From Antedon mediterranea (taxonomy: Eukaryota > Echinodermata > Crinoidea > Comatulida > Antedonidae): DNA of 64,000 nt. The position numbers and the translations under genes are program-made. The stretch is taken from the NCBI RefSeq assembly GCF_964355755.1, contig NC_092673.1, positions 22,325,001 through 22,389,000 of the forward strand, read 5' to 3'. The notes under the pieces were generated by a model. It saw nothing but the letters and a program-made list of their open reading frames with translations. It searched no databases and was not told where the DNA came from. Position 1 is the stretch's first letter, and the number at the start of each line of letters is the position of its first letter. Below, piece after piece: positions 48,501 through 60,481 of this stretch.

Positions 48501-50390
48501 ATTTATGTTTTGGGGTGATAGTACATCTTTAAAAACTTTATCAGTAACCTTTAAAATAAAATATAAACACATTTAAATAAATGTTTAATTAAAATGTAAT
48601 GAATAAATGTGACATCTGGCAAATTTAGTTTGCTATAACTTGATTCAAATAAACTAGACTCCTTCATTTATATGTATAACATCCCATTGTTTAAATTAAA
48701 TTTTGAAGACACCGCTTTACGATATGAGATTGTCGCCAAATTGTTATGCCTGCTAGGCTGTCAGCTTAGACTCTAAACACTTTAGAACCTGACTCTGTTC
48801 AGTCTACAGGCTTTCAGGCACCAACTACTAATATCTTTTTATGGAAATAAGGTATATCCTTCCTAATATGATTGTATGGCATATTGGTCTCTCAATATAC
48901 GTACTGTACTGTTACACACAGTAGGCCCTACTGTGCAATATGGAAAATATGAAAATCTATCAATAACATTAAATTCATTATAAGGTAATTTATTTATGCA
49001 GAAAATAAATGAATTTCTTTTTTGATAAGTCACAGTATAATATTTAAACAAAATCGAAATCAACTGTTACTTATTGGTTAAACATATTAAACGTAACATT
49101 TTCCTTACAAAATAATATTAGCAAACAACATAATGATTATGAATAATTAATAACAATTTTTAAGTTAATTTATTTATTTTTAATAAATTATAATGTTATA
49201 TTAATTAATTAAATATTAAATCATTGTGATTTTACTCTGAAATATAGGAATAAACAGTAATTGTAGCATATTTTAGAGGAAGGCTGTAAATACAGTACCT
49301 GAGAAAGCCTCATGTGTTTATGGTATCTTTTCTAGACATATAATTATTTATTTAATTTAACTATTGTAATAATGTGATATTTCACTTTTAATGGATTGTC
49401 TCTGAGTACAACCAACCAACCGTAGATGGTATGATGAAAATTATGAACGGATTAAGTGGAGTTTACATTGGAGGATTTGAATTATTTTTTAACTATCACC
49501 TAAAAATAAAAATTTCCACATTCATGTCATGATAAAATAATAAAAAATAAAAAATATTTAAGTATTATTGTGTGTTTCCAAATAAATAACAACAACATTT
49601 ATTTAACCACATAAAGAATTTGTCAACCGCAATAGAGTTTTTTCCAAGGCTCTAGGACATCAAATACAATCAGAATTGTTTAACTATAACAATTGTTGAT
49701 TACATAATTATGTTTAACAAAACTTTAAAAGGTATGATTAAACATATTCTTCCCCTATGTTAAAATCAACAACAAAAACATTTATCCATGTAAAAGTTCA
49801 GTAAAGATAAGGGTGATTATGAAATAAACAATTATGTAAAAATTTATATTTATATTATAATGTCCGGAAATGATTACAATAATCCACCGTAATACAAAAT
49901 ATTAATGAATAAATTGTATGAGAAAAAGACATTGATTTTAAATGACTCATTATGTTACATAATTATAATTAACAATGGATTAGAATAGGCATAAGAGAAA
50001 TACTGTATATCATACCATGATCATACTATTATATCATGGTAATAAACAATACTGTACTACACCAATGCTATATATAGAAAAACGAATTTATGAATTTTTT
50101 ATTCTAGTAAAATAAGATTACTTTTAATGGAAACTAGGCCTACTTATTAATGTTTACATAATTCTATGTAACACTGAATTAGAATATGCATAAAAGAATA
50201 GCCTAATGTATTACAATATGATTATAATAACAATGCTACCATGTAAATTAATGTTAAAAGTATAATTGTTTAAATGTTGTTACAATATTCATTAGAGTTT
50301 ATTTCAGATGTTGTGTTTTCTTTATAAGAAATAAGAATATTCTGTTTGTACTTTATAATGAACTTAATTTAAAATGCAAACAAATTGAAC
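45524..50390. other. A+T-rich intergenic or UTR DNA, nothing supported
   Basis: No open frame longer than about 66 codons and none with coding bias. There are no clear inverted-repeat elements. T-rich and A-rich runs are frequent (for example 47031-47044). Confidence 0.5.
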
Positions 50391-50512
50391 TTTGATTAGA
50401 ACTTAGACCAATCAAGAGAAGCCTCAAAGCAATACAGCTCTCTGATTGGCTGAAAGTCAAATCAGACGACTCAACTCCACCACCTCCGTTTTTCTTGCGG
50501 GATCAAGAAATG
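50391..50512 (+). CDS. Orphan exon-like block, unknown protein
   Basis: It lies between acceptor-like TTGATTAG (50390) and a strong donor, GAAATG|GTAAGT (50512/50513), with no stop in one frame. The translation includes RPIKRSLKAIQLSDWLKVKS and DDSTPPPPFFLRDQEM. It is locally richer in G+C than its flanks. Alternatively it is a first exon: two CCAAT-type motifs (about 50408 and 50444) and an ATG directly before the donor. I could not connect it to further exons. Confidence 0.3.
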
Positions 50513-52565
50513 GTAAGTATTTTCTATATTACAATTCAAGCATTTCAAAATAATATATTTTCCGAATCTATAGCTAACATTTATTTTTAATATATATTTG
50601 TAATTTATATAAATAATTATGCATTTTATCATACTATTTGAAGCAGCAATTTTGTGTAGTTGTTAGGCTACTTCCAAGTATGTTTAGGTCGGAGTGCACG
50701 CTGGTATTTCGCCACATCGTAAGTCTCAGAGTAAGACCTCATGAGCTAAGGTAAGGTGAATTCAACAGGCCTAGAGACCAAAAAGGTAAATAGCGATTTA
50801 AATTTCACGTAGGCCACCCAGGGAGTTATTTTAAATGGGCCAACTAACTGTGATTATTGATTGGTTTAATTTTATTTCATCCTTGTTTTGTGCTGCATTC
50901 TGAGATTGTTTTTGCCTATCTTAATTTCTTTATTTTCCAAAGGTTAAATACTGTACATACAGTTATTTGTTTTCCCATTTCAAAAGTCTTATTTTTTTAC
51001 CATCTTGTGTCTTGCCTATTTATTTGCCTATTTTTTACTTTTGCCCTCATTTAATATTTTAACTACATTATTGTATACAGCACTCTAATTGTTAACTTAC
51101 TTTATTCTTATTTCCGTGTCTGTTAATGACAGTCTGTAGTTCACCATACGCAATTAAAATATGATTTTTAAATCTTATCGAGGATTAGATGTTGTCATTG
51201 TTAATGATCAACTTATCTATTGCAGCATTTGATTTAATATTTATTGCAATTTCATTACCAAGGGGATAATGTATAACCCAAAATAGTAAGGAGTCAACGG
51301 CCAAAAGGTCAAAGTGGTAGGGACAGGTGAATCGTAAAGAAATGAGCAAACGTGTTTTAATTGAACATGGAAGCAGATGTAACATAATTAGTAATTATTA
51401 ACCTAAATATTAATTTGATTATTAATAAAAGATTGATCAAAACATGATTCACTATCCTACATGCAACTGCACTCAATACCAATAAATTTACATTTTAAGT
51501 GGACCAGTAACATAAAATCTTGAATCTTGAAGGATATAAGTTTTTTCTTTCTATCTTTTACAATCAAACCTGTGTTCATGGTTTCTGCCCATCAACAAGT
51601 CAATTCACTTTGTTTATTTGTTCACTATGGGAAATTGGTATGCTCATTCAGAATAATAATTCATAACAAGATATAAAATATTAGATTAGATTAATAAAAT
51701 CAAAATAAATAATATAAAATTAATTATAAAGGTATTGAAAATAGACAAAGTACATTCAACATAAAACAGAATTTATCATTGCACAGAAAATAAATTTTCA
51801 TCAATTTTAATTGAAGTCGAATTATAAATAAACACCAAAGTTATTGCCATTTGGCCAATTGGTTGATTTCGTATCAGTTTGTCGGCCATTACTTGACCCC
51901 AATTTCGACAATTGAAGGTCCTGTACTTTGTATGGTCAGCCTTTTGTAAAAAATATAACCCCTTTGCAAAATAGCCCCAAAAAGTTGTTAGAGGAATAAC
52001 TATTATCACAGTCAGCTAGTAATTAACAAAATCACAATGAATTATTATATGAATTATATTATTATATGAATTATAAAAGACTACCAGCTAGTGACAAATA
52101 CTAGGCCTACAGTGTTTAGAGTACAAAGCTATCAATGTCAAATACACAATCAATATGCTTCAAAACTTGTGATTAGAAATATAATGTAAATTTATATGCT
52201 TGGAAATACTTGAAATGAATGAAAATGCAGAGATCAGTGACAGAGAGTGTGCCCTTTGATATTTTGAACATACAGATAACTTGTAGTTTAATAAGCTTTT
52301 CTTACATTATTCATTTTTTTGAAAATCAATATCAGACGATCTATTGGTACACACTGATAATTATAAAAAAAGGACGATCTTGACATTTGTTGATGTTATG
52401 CAAACAAACAAACATTTAAAAAAGAATTGTAAGTCCAAAAAGCAGTCTGTGTAGTTTACCTTTTCGTAATATGCAAATTTGAACAAATACCATTTATTGA
52501 AAAATAAATATTAACCATAATCAACATTTCTGTAACAAATGTGTAACCTAATTATATTTAATCCA
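50513..52565. other. Intergenic DNA, nothing supported
   Basis: A+T-rich, with only short chance open frames. Confidence 0.5.
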
Positions 52566-52725
52566 AAGGCAAATTACTGAAAAAAAAAAGACAATTATGT
52601 GGGTATTAGTGGCTGGATCTCAATGAAAATACAAAAAAGGCAAAAATCTAACTCAAGACGAGTAAAATAGCTAGAAAAATTAGCAGAGATTTCATGCAAC
52701 ACTTGCCTTTCATCAGTGCAAGTGG
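52566..52725 (-). repeat. Dispersed repeat with CTGATGA...GAAA motif, copy 3
   Basis: The minus strand reads CACTGATGAAAGGCAAGTGT, then TGCATGAAATCTCTGCTAAT and later 'TTGTATTTTCATTGAGATCC'. It is the most diverged of the three copies. Confidence 0.7.
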
Positions 52726-55700
52726 GAGTACTAATTATATTTAATATAACATTTGTATAAAATCTTTATGAATATGAATTTCATCATGAATCAATAGAGG
52801 AAATGCTTTAATACTGGTAATCCACTGGCGAGTTTTTATAAGGCAAAGGCGTTACTGTGAACGATATCATGACATAGGTGTGAATAAAAAAACAGATTAA
52901 GAGATTAGTTATTGGTTGAAATAGAGATAACAGGGTCTGCTGTAATCCACATGCACTTTTCCTAATCCATTTGCTTGTTTGAGTTTCACAGAACTGAAAG
53001 CTGTACAAAACAAAAGGAAATGGATGGCCTGGAAAAAACCAAAGGTTACATTCATTATTTTTGTTTATCTAATTGGTTCATTCCAATACAGGTAATCAAA
53101 CATGATGTGCAATGTATCCAAAATATGTTAAACTGGTTTAAATTTTTAATGAACTGGGACTATGTTGCCTGAATAAACGCTTCACCCCTGGTATGGAAGC
53201 ATTAGTTCAAGGTCAATATTATGTCATGACCTACTATTGGATAGATCATGTCTTTTGATTGGCTAGTCATAATTCTATTGGCCCAGATCTTGAGGTTGGA
53301 ACATTTTTGCTAGGACATAACCTGTAATGACATGAGATTGCACATTATGTTAATTTCTTATCATAATCTATTCATAAAACACCTTTATATCATTTTTACT
53401 ACAAACTACAAACATTTGGTAATACCTTCTAGTTTTGAAATTAAATATTTAGAAAAAATATTAATAAAATTAAATAAATATTTATCAAATATATATTATA
53501 TCAACATTGACTATTTAAAAATTTAAATGTCATTTTTTTGCAGAGATTTATTTTATTTCATTTATGAATTTATTTACAAATGAATAAATATAGGAGCTAT
53601 ACCTGTACCACTTAAGTTTGTTTTAGTTATTGTGTTATTGTGATATATAATAATATAATAATGGTATGGTATACCTAATTAACGGTAAAATTCTAACTAG
53701 TATCTGTCATGTCTAAAACAATAAATCAAGCGAGATTGAAATGCTAATTAATGAAATATGACAACAATTCATCTTAAAATGTGAAATAAGAACTAATTGT
53801 CTCTGTATTATGGCCTTGGAGAAAAGCAGTATTAAGTATATTAAATGTCATCAACAATAGTAAATACAATATATAATGTGAAAGCCAATGTCCTCGGCTA
53901 TTAAAAAACCCTTTAGTACAATGGGAAAAATTGAATGTGTTTGATTGGGAGAGTTTATGTGCTGAGTAACCTACATAAGCAGTACTTTTGTACTGAAAAG
54001 ATGATGAACTCCGTAAACTGTATCTCTCTTGGAGACCGTTTAAGCCTCAGCTGGGCCACGTTCATGTCAGTTCACGTTCTCAGTTCATAAAGTGACTGTA
54101 GGATATACACTCAAAGTTTATCTCTAGTTCTTCAGGCAACTGAACTACTCCTAGAACAATAATGAATACAATTCCTTATGCCATTTGATTTATTTCTTGA
54201 TACCACATCCTAACACTATTTTTATTTCACTATTTAATTTGGTTACATTTTTATTAGAAAATCCATATTAATACTATTGCAGATATAAATGTAATAATCA
54301 ATATAAAAATAAAAGCAAGAAAATATGACCATTTTATGTAATAACATAACGCAAGATATATTTTCCCCATGAAAAAAGTACATTTTTGTTCAATATAGGC
54401 CTACCATTTAAATTTCATATAAAAATTATTCACCTGTAAAAAAAACCTATAGTTAAAAGAAAAATTGTCAACAAGAAGCCCATTTTGTGTCAGACTATTA
54501 TGTAGCCATTTATTTTTTCTTTTCTAAGTGAAATCATTATTTTAATTTTGTATCTTTTCCATGTTTTGATATCATATTTTGATACATTTATCCAAAAACT
54601 ATCATTATTTTCTTTTTAACAAATTATAGATTACACCCATTTTGCTTTGAAAAGACTAGTTTATTAAAAAATATTACAGGACAGCAAATCTACCTTTTAA
54701 AAAGGAAGCCGTTTGTTAGTCATTAGTTTGAAATACACACCATTAATGTGCATCTCCCTGGTGTATCATAATCTTGTTCTATATCCAAATGGCCAATGAC
54801 CTAAACTTAAGTTAGGTAACCTGATCAAAATAGGAGAGTATCGTGGCCAATAAAATATCCACAATGCTAATATTCTTTTAAATGGAGACAAGAAATTGGA
54901 ATACAGACAATAAAATAGATATTAAACTTACGAAGAAACAAAATCATTAGTAAAGTTCAACGAGACACGTTGAGTTTAGCTGTTATAGTTATTTGTCCAG
55001 TGTGTGATAATTACGTCATCAAACATCAAAGTGATGGTGAGCAAGATAATAAGAATTCAGACTTTGACAAACAAACTTTTGTGACATAAAAGGTTCACTG
55101 TGACCACGAGCTTTTCTCCTATTGGTGGAGAAAGTTTGAATAGGGGGAATGCTTGGTTTAGCAAGTGGGTAGCAATAATTGGGCTTTTTTATAATATGGC
55201 ATTGATGTGGTTAGAATCAAAAGAAGGCAAATCTGTAAAGTCATGACATCATATCTATCTCTTTTTATAACACACTATGCAGAATACATACAATTTGGTA
55301 TACATTTATCTTGAACCAATTATGAAAGATATTTTGTAGTAACATGTGGTATTCCATTTTTACAAATTACACTTTTTTTCTTTGATTTATTGTAAAACAA
55401 TGTTTACTATTTATGTATTTGAGTACTTTCTTACATACTGTATTTACGTACAAGACACAGTACAGACACCCACTTCGGAACCCAACAAAATGTCCCTGAA
55501 TAGGGTGTCCCTTGAATAGGGGTTAGCCGTAGTGTTAAAACATATGTTTCCCCTTGTTCATTTCACAGGAAAGTTTCTTTTGAAGGAGGGGATCTAGTAT
55601 AGCATAAACACTACCATGCAATTGCATAGTCTATTGCACTTGTCTTAAAGGTTCAACAACTTGATAGTATTATATATTTGCTCATCAGTAGAGGTTGTGA

Positions 55701-57361
55701 TGATACTGCTAAGTTAAGTTTAAATCCTCAGAGACAGTGATATGCCTAGAGATTAGGCAAACAATACTTTGAATATTCAACACTTGTACACCTGCCTTAA
55801 TTCTCATCATCTTTCTTATCGCTCATGCATATTATTATGGCATCTCAAAATTATTTCATTTCATTTTGTAACTTAATATTGTCCTTCGCCGAGCAATAGT
55901 AACTGCCGCAAAGGGGATAAATTATAAAATCAATCATCTTTGTGGTCTGATTTGTTAAGATAAAGAGGTATACATACTAATTAGTGAGGAAATGTGTTTA
56001 ATAACACAGGATTATTTTTTTATTTTCTTTAAAGTGCAAATTGGAAAATATTGCGATTGATGTTAATTCTCAATATTAATAGTATCAATTTCCAGATCAT
56101 TCTTCTTCTCTGTCACTATTCACTTTAAGTCTCCAATAATCCCTTAAATCACTTTTGCATAAGAGATATTGCAGTTGGTAGATAAATTAAGAAGTCTGTA
56201 AAATTAAGTTTAAACATAAATAATCATCTAATATGATATATCTGTAATGTTTAGTAGTAGTAATGCTATATCATCACTTCACAAATGTGGTAATTGTACA
56301 TTAGAACATATTTTAACGTATGAATTATGTTCTGACTTGGTGTATTGGCCAATCTGATGATTCTTTGTGAAATTCAACTACTGTAGCTAGTGGCTATTTG
56401 GGATTATTTAGTAGAAACACCCCCATTAATTAAACTATGTTTTTCGTATAACACTGGAAATAATAGTATTTACATGGAATGACAAGAACATCCCCAAGTA
56501 TTTAATTGTTGTCTTTTTATTTTGTCAGTCCACCAGTCGGCGTTTCAATTTTTGAGGCTGAAGTATTATACATATGAAATGCCATGTTTGCCAAAATTTG
56601 TTACCACAATTAATAAGTTGAAATGTTGTCTAGAACCTAAACTAGAATCCAGTCACCTTTACATTTTTTCACGATTACATATTAACATGATGATGTGATT
56701 TCCAAATAGAGGGTTTTTTCAGCTACAAATTTTTTAACACACTTTAACCTATTTTAACTTTTCAAGCAGAACCAGCTGTCCATCCCCCATCAGCTTGAAA
56801 TAAGCAGGTTTTTATATGCTTCACCAAAAAAAAAACACATTAACTCTGTTGTTCTTTTTCATACCTTTTTTATTTTCGCAACATTTTCACACAATGAATT
56901 TAAACAGCTATTTTTTAATACACTATCATCAAAGCTACGGAAACTCTCACAAAACAGACATATATATACACTTACTGATCAATTGTCTTTGCACATTAAA
57001 CTTTTTGATGAGGTACATTTGAAGCCATGGACTGCAAACTAAATTTGTTCAACATAAACTTTAAAGCATTAAATGGAGACGCATTTTACCCTTCATAATG
57101 TATTCTAACCAAATGAATTTACATTGCTGAGATATCTGCCACATAAAATTCATTTTCTTCCAATATTTGTATTAACAAATTTAAAGTTTGAATTAAGACA
57201 TGTATAAAACAATATCTTGAAAAAATCTACCAATATAGAACAGTAGGAAGTGTATGTGGAACTTCTCACAGGTCGACTGTGAGGAGTGCCTATTCAGTTA
57301 TGCCTTTCCTGATGTAGAGTTGAATTGCCTTTTAAAAAGTACAAACAACAAAGAGACCCAA
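52726..57361. other. Intergenic DNA with one dispersed repeat copy
   Basis: At about 55455-55600 lies another copy of the 'AATAGGGGTTAGCCGTAGTG' + 'TTAAAACATATGTTTCCCCT' repeat. Otherwise no supported gene, RNA or element. Confidence 0.5.
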
Positions 57362-57550
57362 TCAAGCATACTTAGCAGCTAAAGCCGTACCAGCTTTACC
57401 ATTTCCTATTTGTCCCAACATGTAAGGAAAAAACCCAATTATATAGGCCGCATAATTATATGGTAGACTGTTAGAAAAACAGTGGTGAAAAACCGGAACT
57501 ATATAACTTAAAGGTAACATGTAATACGTGGCCTTCACCTTTGCAGTCAT
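57362..57550 (-). CDS. Candidate small ORF, 62 aa, hydrophobic, unknown
   Basis: From ATG at 57550 the frame reads MTAKVKATYYMLPLSYIVPV, then a Tyr/Phe-rich hydrophobic stretch and a small-residue end, GNGKAGTALAAKYA, to TGA at 57364-57362. Codon choice is more even than in surrounding chance frames, and one membrane segment is possible. I do not recognise a family. It lies downstream of the NR6A gene on the same strand, possibly in its 3' UTR, and may be chance or a retrocopy. Confidence 0.2.
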   Translation of the reverse strand: MTAKVKATYYMLPLSYIVPVFHHCFSNSLPYNYAAYIIGFFPYMLGQIGNGKAGTALAAKYA

Positions 57551-60481
57551 TTACCTCAATTGAAACTCTTTTATCCTTGTGTGAGTGAAGTTCAATATAG
57601 ATCTGAATACATATATTTAAAGTAAAATAATGTGTACATTGTAAACACTGTTAAATAGTTATATGTTGACATTCACGATACAACCCATGAGAGCTATACA
57701 AGCAAGCATTTCCACATAATCATAATATTCATGACTTTAGTATGTTCAAATTTAGAATGCTTTTATCACCGACTATTTAACAATGTTGTGTGTAAACAAA
57801 TACCCCTTGCTCGCCTTTGTAACAAAAAAAATTTACATTTTAAACCAAAATGATCAATGCGGTTACAGGATAATAAAATGTTTATATATATGTAATTGTA
57901 ATAAAATCTGAAACATGGGAGTTTGCCTTTTGTCTTTTTATGAATAGTTTAATATTTGAAATATGCATGTTTTTAGGGCAAAGGTGAATTTGAAATACAA
58001 TTTGACCTGGAAAAGTTTTATCTGCTATAAAAATCTAGATTTTATTTTGTTTAGGGACTATAATAATATAACAATACTGTTATACGTTTTAATTAATAAC
58101 CAACGAATACATCTACAAAACAATTATTCAAAATAATAGCCTTCATTTTTTAAGTCAAGAAATGTAACTTTCAACAGTTAATAAAGAATCCCAGTTAAAT
58201 TGTAATAGAAAATAGAAAAGTATACTAAACAATTATATATAAATAAAGACTGTAACATAATAGACATCATTGTCTTAAATAGAATTATTTAAATACCATA
58301 AACTTACAAAAATTAACACAAAGAAGATTTATAAATATGAAGGATTTTATATTATCTGTTGCAACAACAATATGTACAAGTAGCGGTTCATACCAGTAAT
58401 TGGTAGACTATTCAGTGGTAGAGTCAAATGGACACCTAAAACCTGTTGAAAACCCTTTCAGATCAGAATGGACTAAAATCTATTTTCCAATTAGGCAAAT
58501 TGTTCGTGCGAATCGAAAGCTCAAGATTAAACACATGCATAGAGAGATTTTGAAGATGGAAACATGAATACGCATGCGTATAAACTATCACTTTTAAACA
58601 AATTCGCCTAGTGGAAAATAGGCTTAAGACGTTAGATAGTGTTTAGATGTACAAGTGGCACAACCACTGTCTCTAAGCTGATGAATTATTCATACCTAGA
58701 AACTACAGTACATTCAGCTGCAACCAACTTTGACCTTTGAATCAGACAATATCAATGTACTATATTTACCCTAATAATAAACATTTATTTAAATAAATAA
58801 TAAATATCTCCATAAAATTCATAATTAATACTATTCAGGGGTGAGATTTTCTTTCTATAGATAATAAAACAGATGTAAAGTTATCTTTATACCCTGTTAT
58901 TTACCAAGTATACAACTCAATAAAACATAATTATGTCTGCATAGCATTATATAGCTGCAGTAAGTATTGTATAAAAGTTTTGATAATTATTAGTTGCTAA
59001 CATTTTTATAATTAGCTGCTTCTGTATAAAATAAAATAAGGAGAACATCAGCATTTTCAAAGATAAAAATTTGTCAGCTGTTCTGGGAGAAAACAAAAAT
59101 GTAACCAACAGTTGCATAAAGTAAAGATATCTGATTTTAGTAAGCTGCGTATTGGCGAGTCATTGAAACCATTAGCTGCAACATCTTAAGTTACAATCAC
59201 AAAAAAACAGAGAAGCTATGGCTAAAACAGAGATTCCTCTATGCGAGTTGAGCTTTCAAGAATACAATCTACCAAAATAAGCATATTCAACATTAAATGG
59301 TTTACATATTCAAGATTACTTTTAAAAATATACTGTCTGGATGAAAACTGAATTAATCTAATACAAGATTATTTTATATGCTGTACACATTGTTAATAAC
59401 ATATACATTTAAATATTGTTAAGACTACAAAATAAACTTATTAGTATAACAAGTTTCAAAATGATCACAATTATAAGAGCACTGATATTGTGAAAGCTCT
59501 TAATTTGTTTAAAATCTGGTTTTACCCAAAATATGGTAAATGAATAAATTGCAGGACTTACGATGTTAATACTAGATTAACTTTAGCAAAATATAAATGT
59601 TCCATCCAAAATTGTGTAAATGCAATTCAGTAATTCATTGACAAACAGTATATTTTTTAAGTACCTTGTTTTTTAAAAATGTATTAAAATAAAATCTGTA
59701 ATGCATCTGGTTTTAAACTGACAACAATCAGCTTGTATTTAGTTGTTTTACATCCAAATTGGTTCATTTACAATGAATAACTATATACAATCATCTGACT
59801 ACTTGAAGTAATACTTGGCTAGATATAACTGTGTTCTATTTTGCCAATAGGCTAATTGCTGAATAAATCAATTGCTATACTTTTTAAGTTCCCAACAGGG
59901 AAAAACAGCTCATAACAATCAACAATGCAACAGCACCTTTTAACACATTTTTCAATAACATTACTCCTAAAGAGTACATTTTTTGGTAAAGCTATACTGT
60001 ATTTAAACAAATAATTAACAACTGTATTTTTTTTTTCATTTTTTGGTTAGAAGAGGATATATATATATAGTGATTGATATTTTTTTCTGCATCGACTAGC
60101 AATAAATAATATTTTTAACATTTTACAGTTATTCTAAAAACATTTACGAAATGTCTTTGGATAATTTTTTAATATAATTTCCAATCTTCCCCAATAAAAA
60201 AAGACAACAATCTAAAATTTTAAAATTGGCCATCACCCTATAACACCCTTTGACAATTAAGTTTTGTCTTCATTTGTTAGCCTGTACATGGCGTCTTCTA
60301 AATTTTAATACAGCATTGAATTATTTGGCAAAACAGTCGTCCCCAAGATGTTGCCAAATTACAAGATTAAAGTATATTCATGCTGCACAGCTCGTTATAC
60401 CCATTGAAACTTAGTTAAACATATTCATTTGGTTAAATCCTCCCATACTTTTAGCATTCCCCATACTTTTAGCAACGCACT
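57551..60481 (-). other. Probable 3' UTR or downstream region of the NR6A gene
   Basis: A+T-rich with no coding signal, immediately 3' of the NR6A stop on the minus strand. It contains one MITE (58477-58624). The length of the UTR cannot be set from sequence. Confidence 0.35.
58477..58624. mobile_element. MITE family E (148 bp)
   Basis: The left end AATCTATTTTCCAATTAGGC is matched by the right end CGCCTAGTGGAAAATAGGCT, with arms of about 28 bp. The flanks are a perfect TAA duplication. The left terminus would be AGCC before two substitutions. Confidence 0.8.

Noticed and set aside
57255-57280. Short palindrome around CTCACAGGTCGACTGTGAG
   Set aside because: A single 7-bp stem with no context; not distinguishable from chance.
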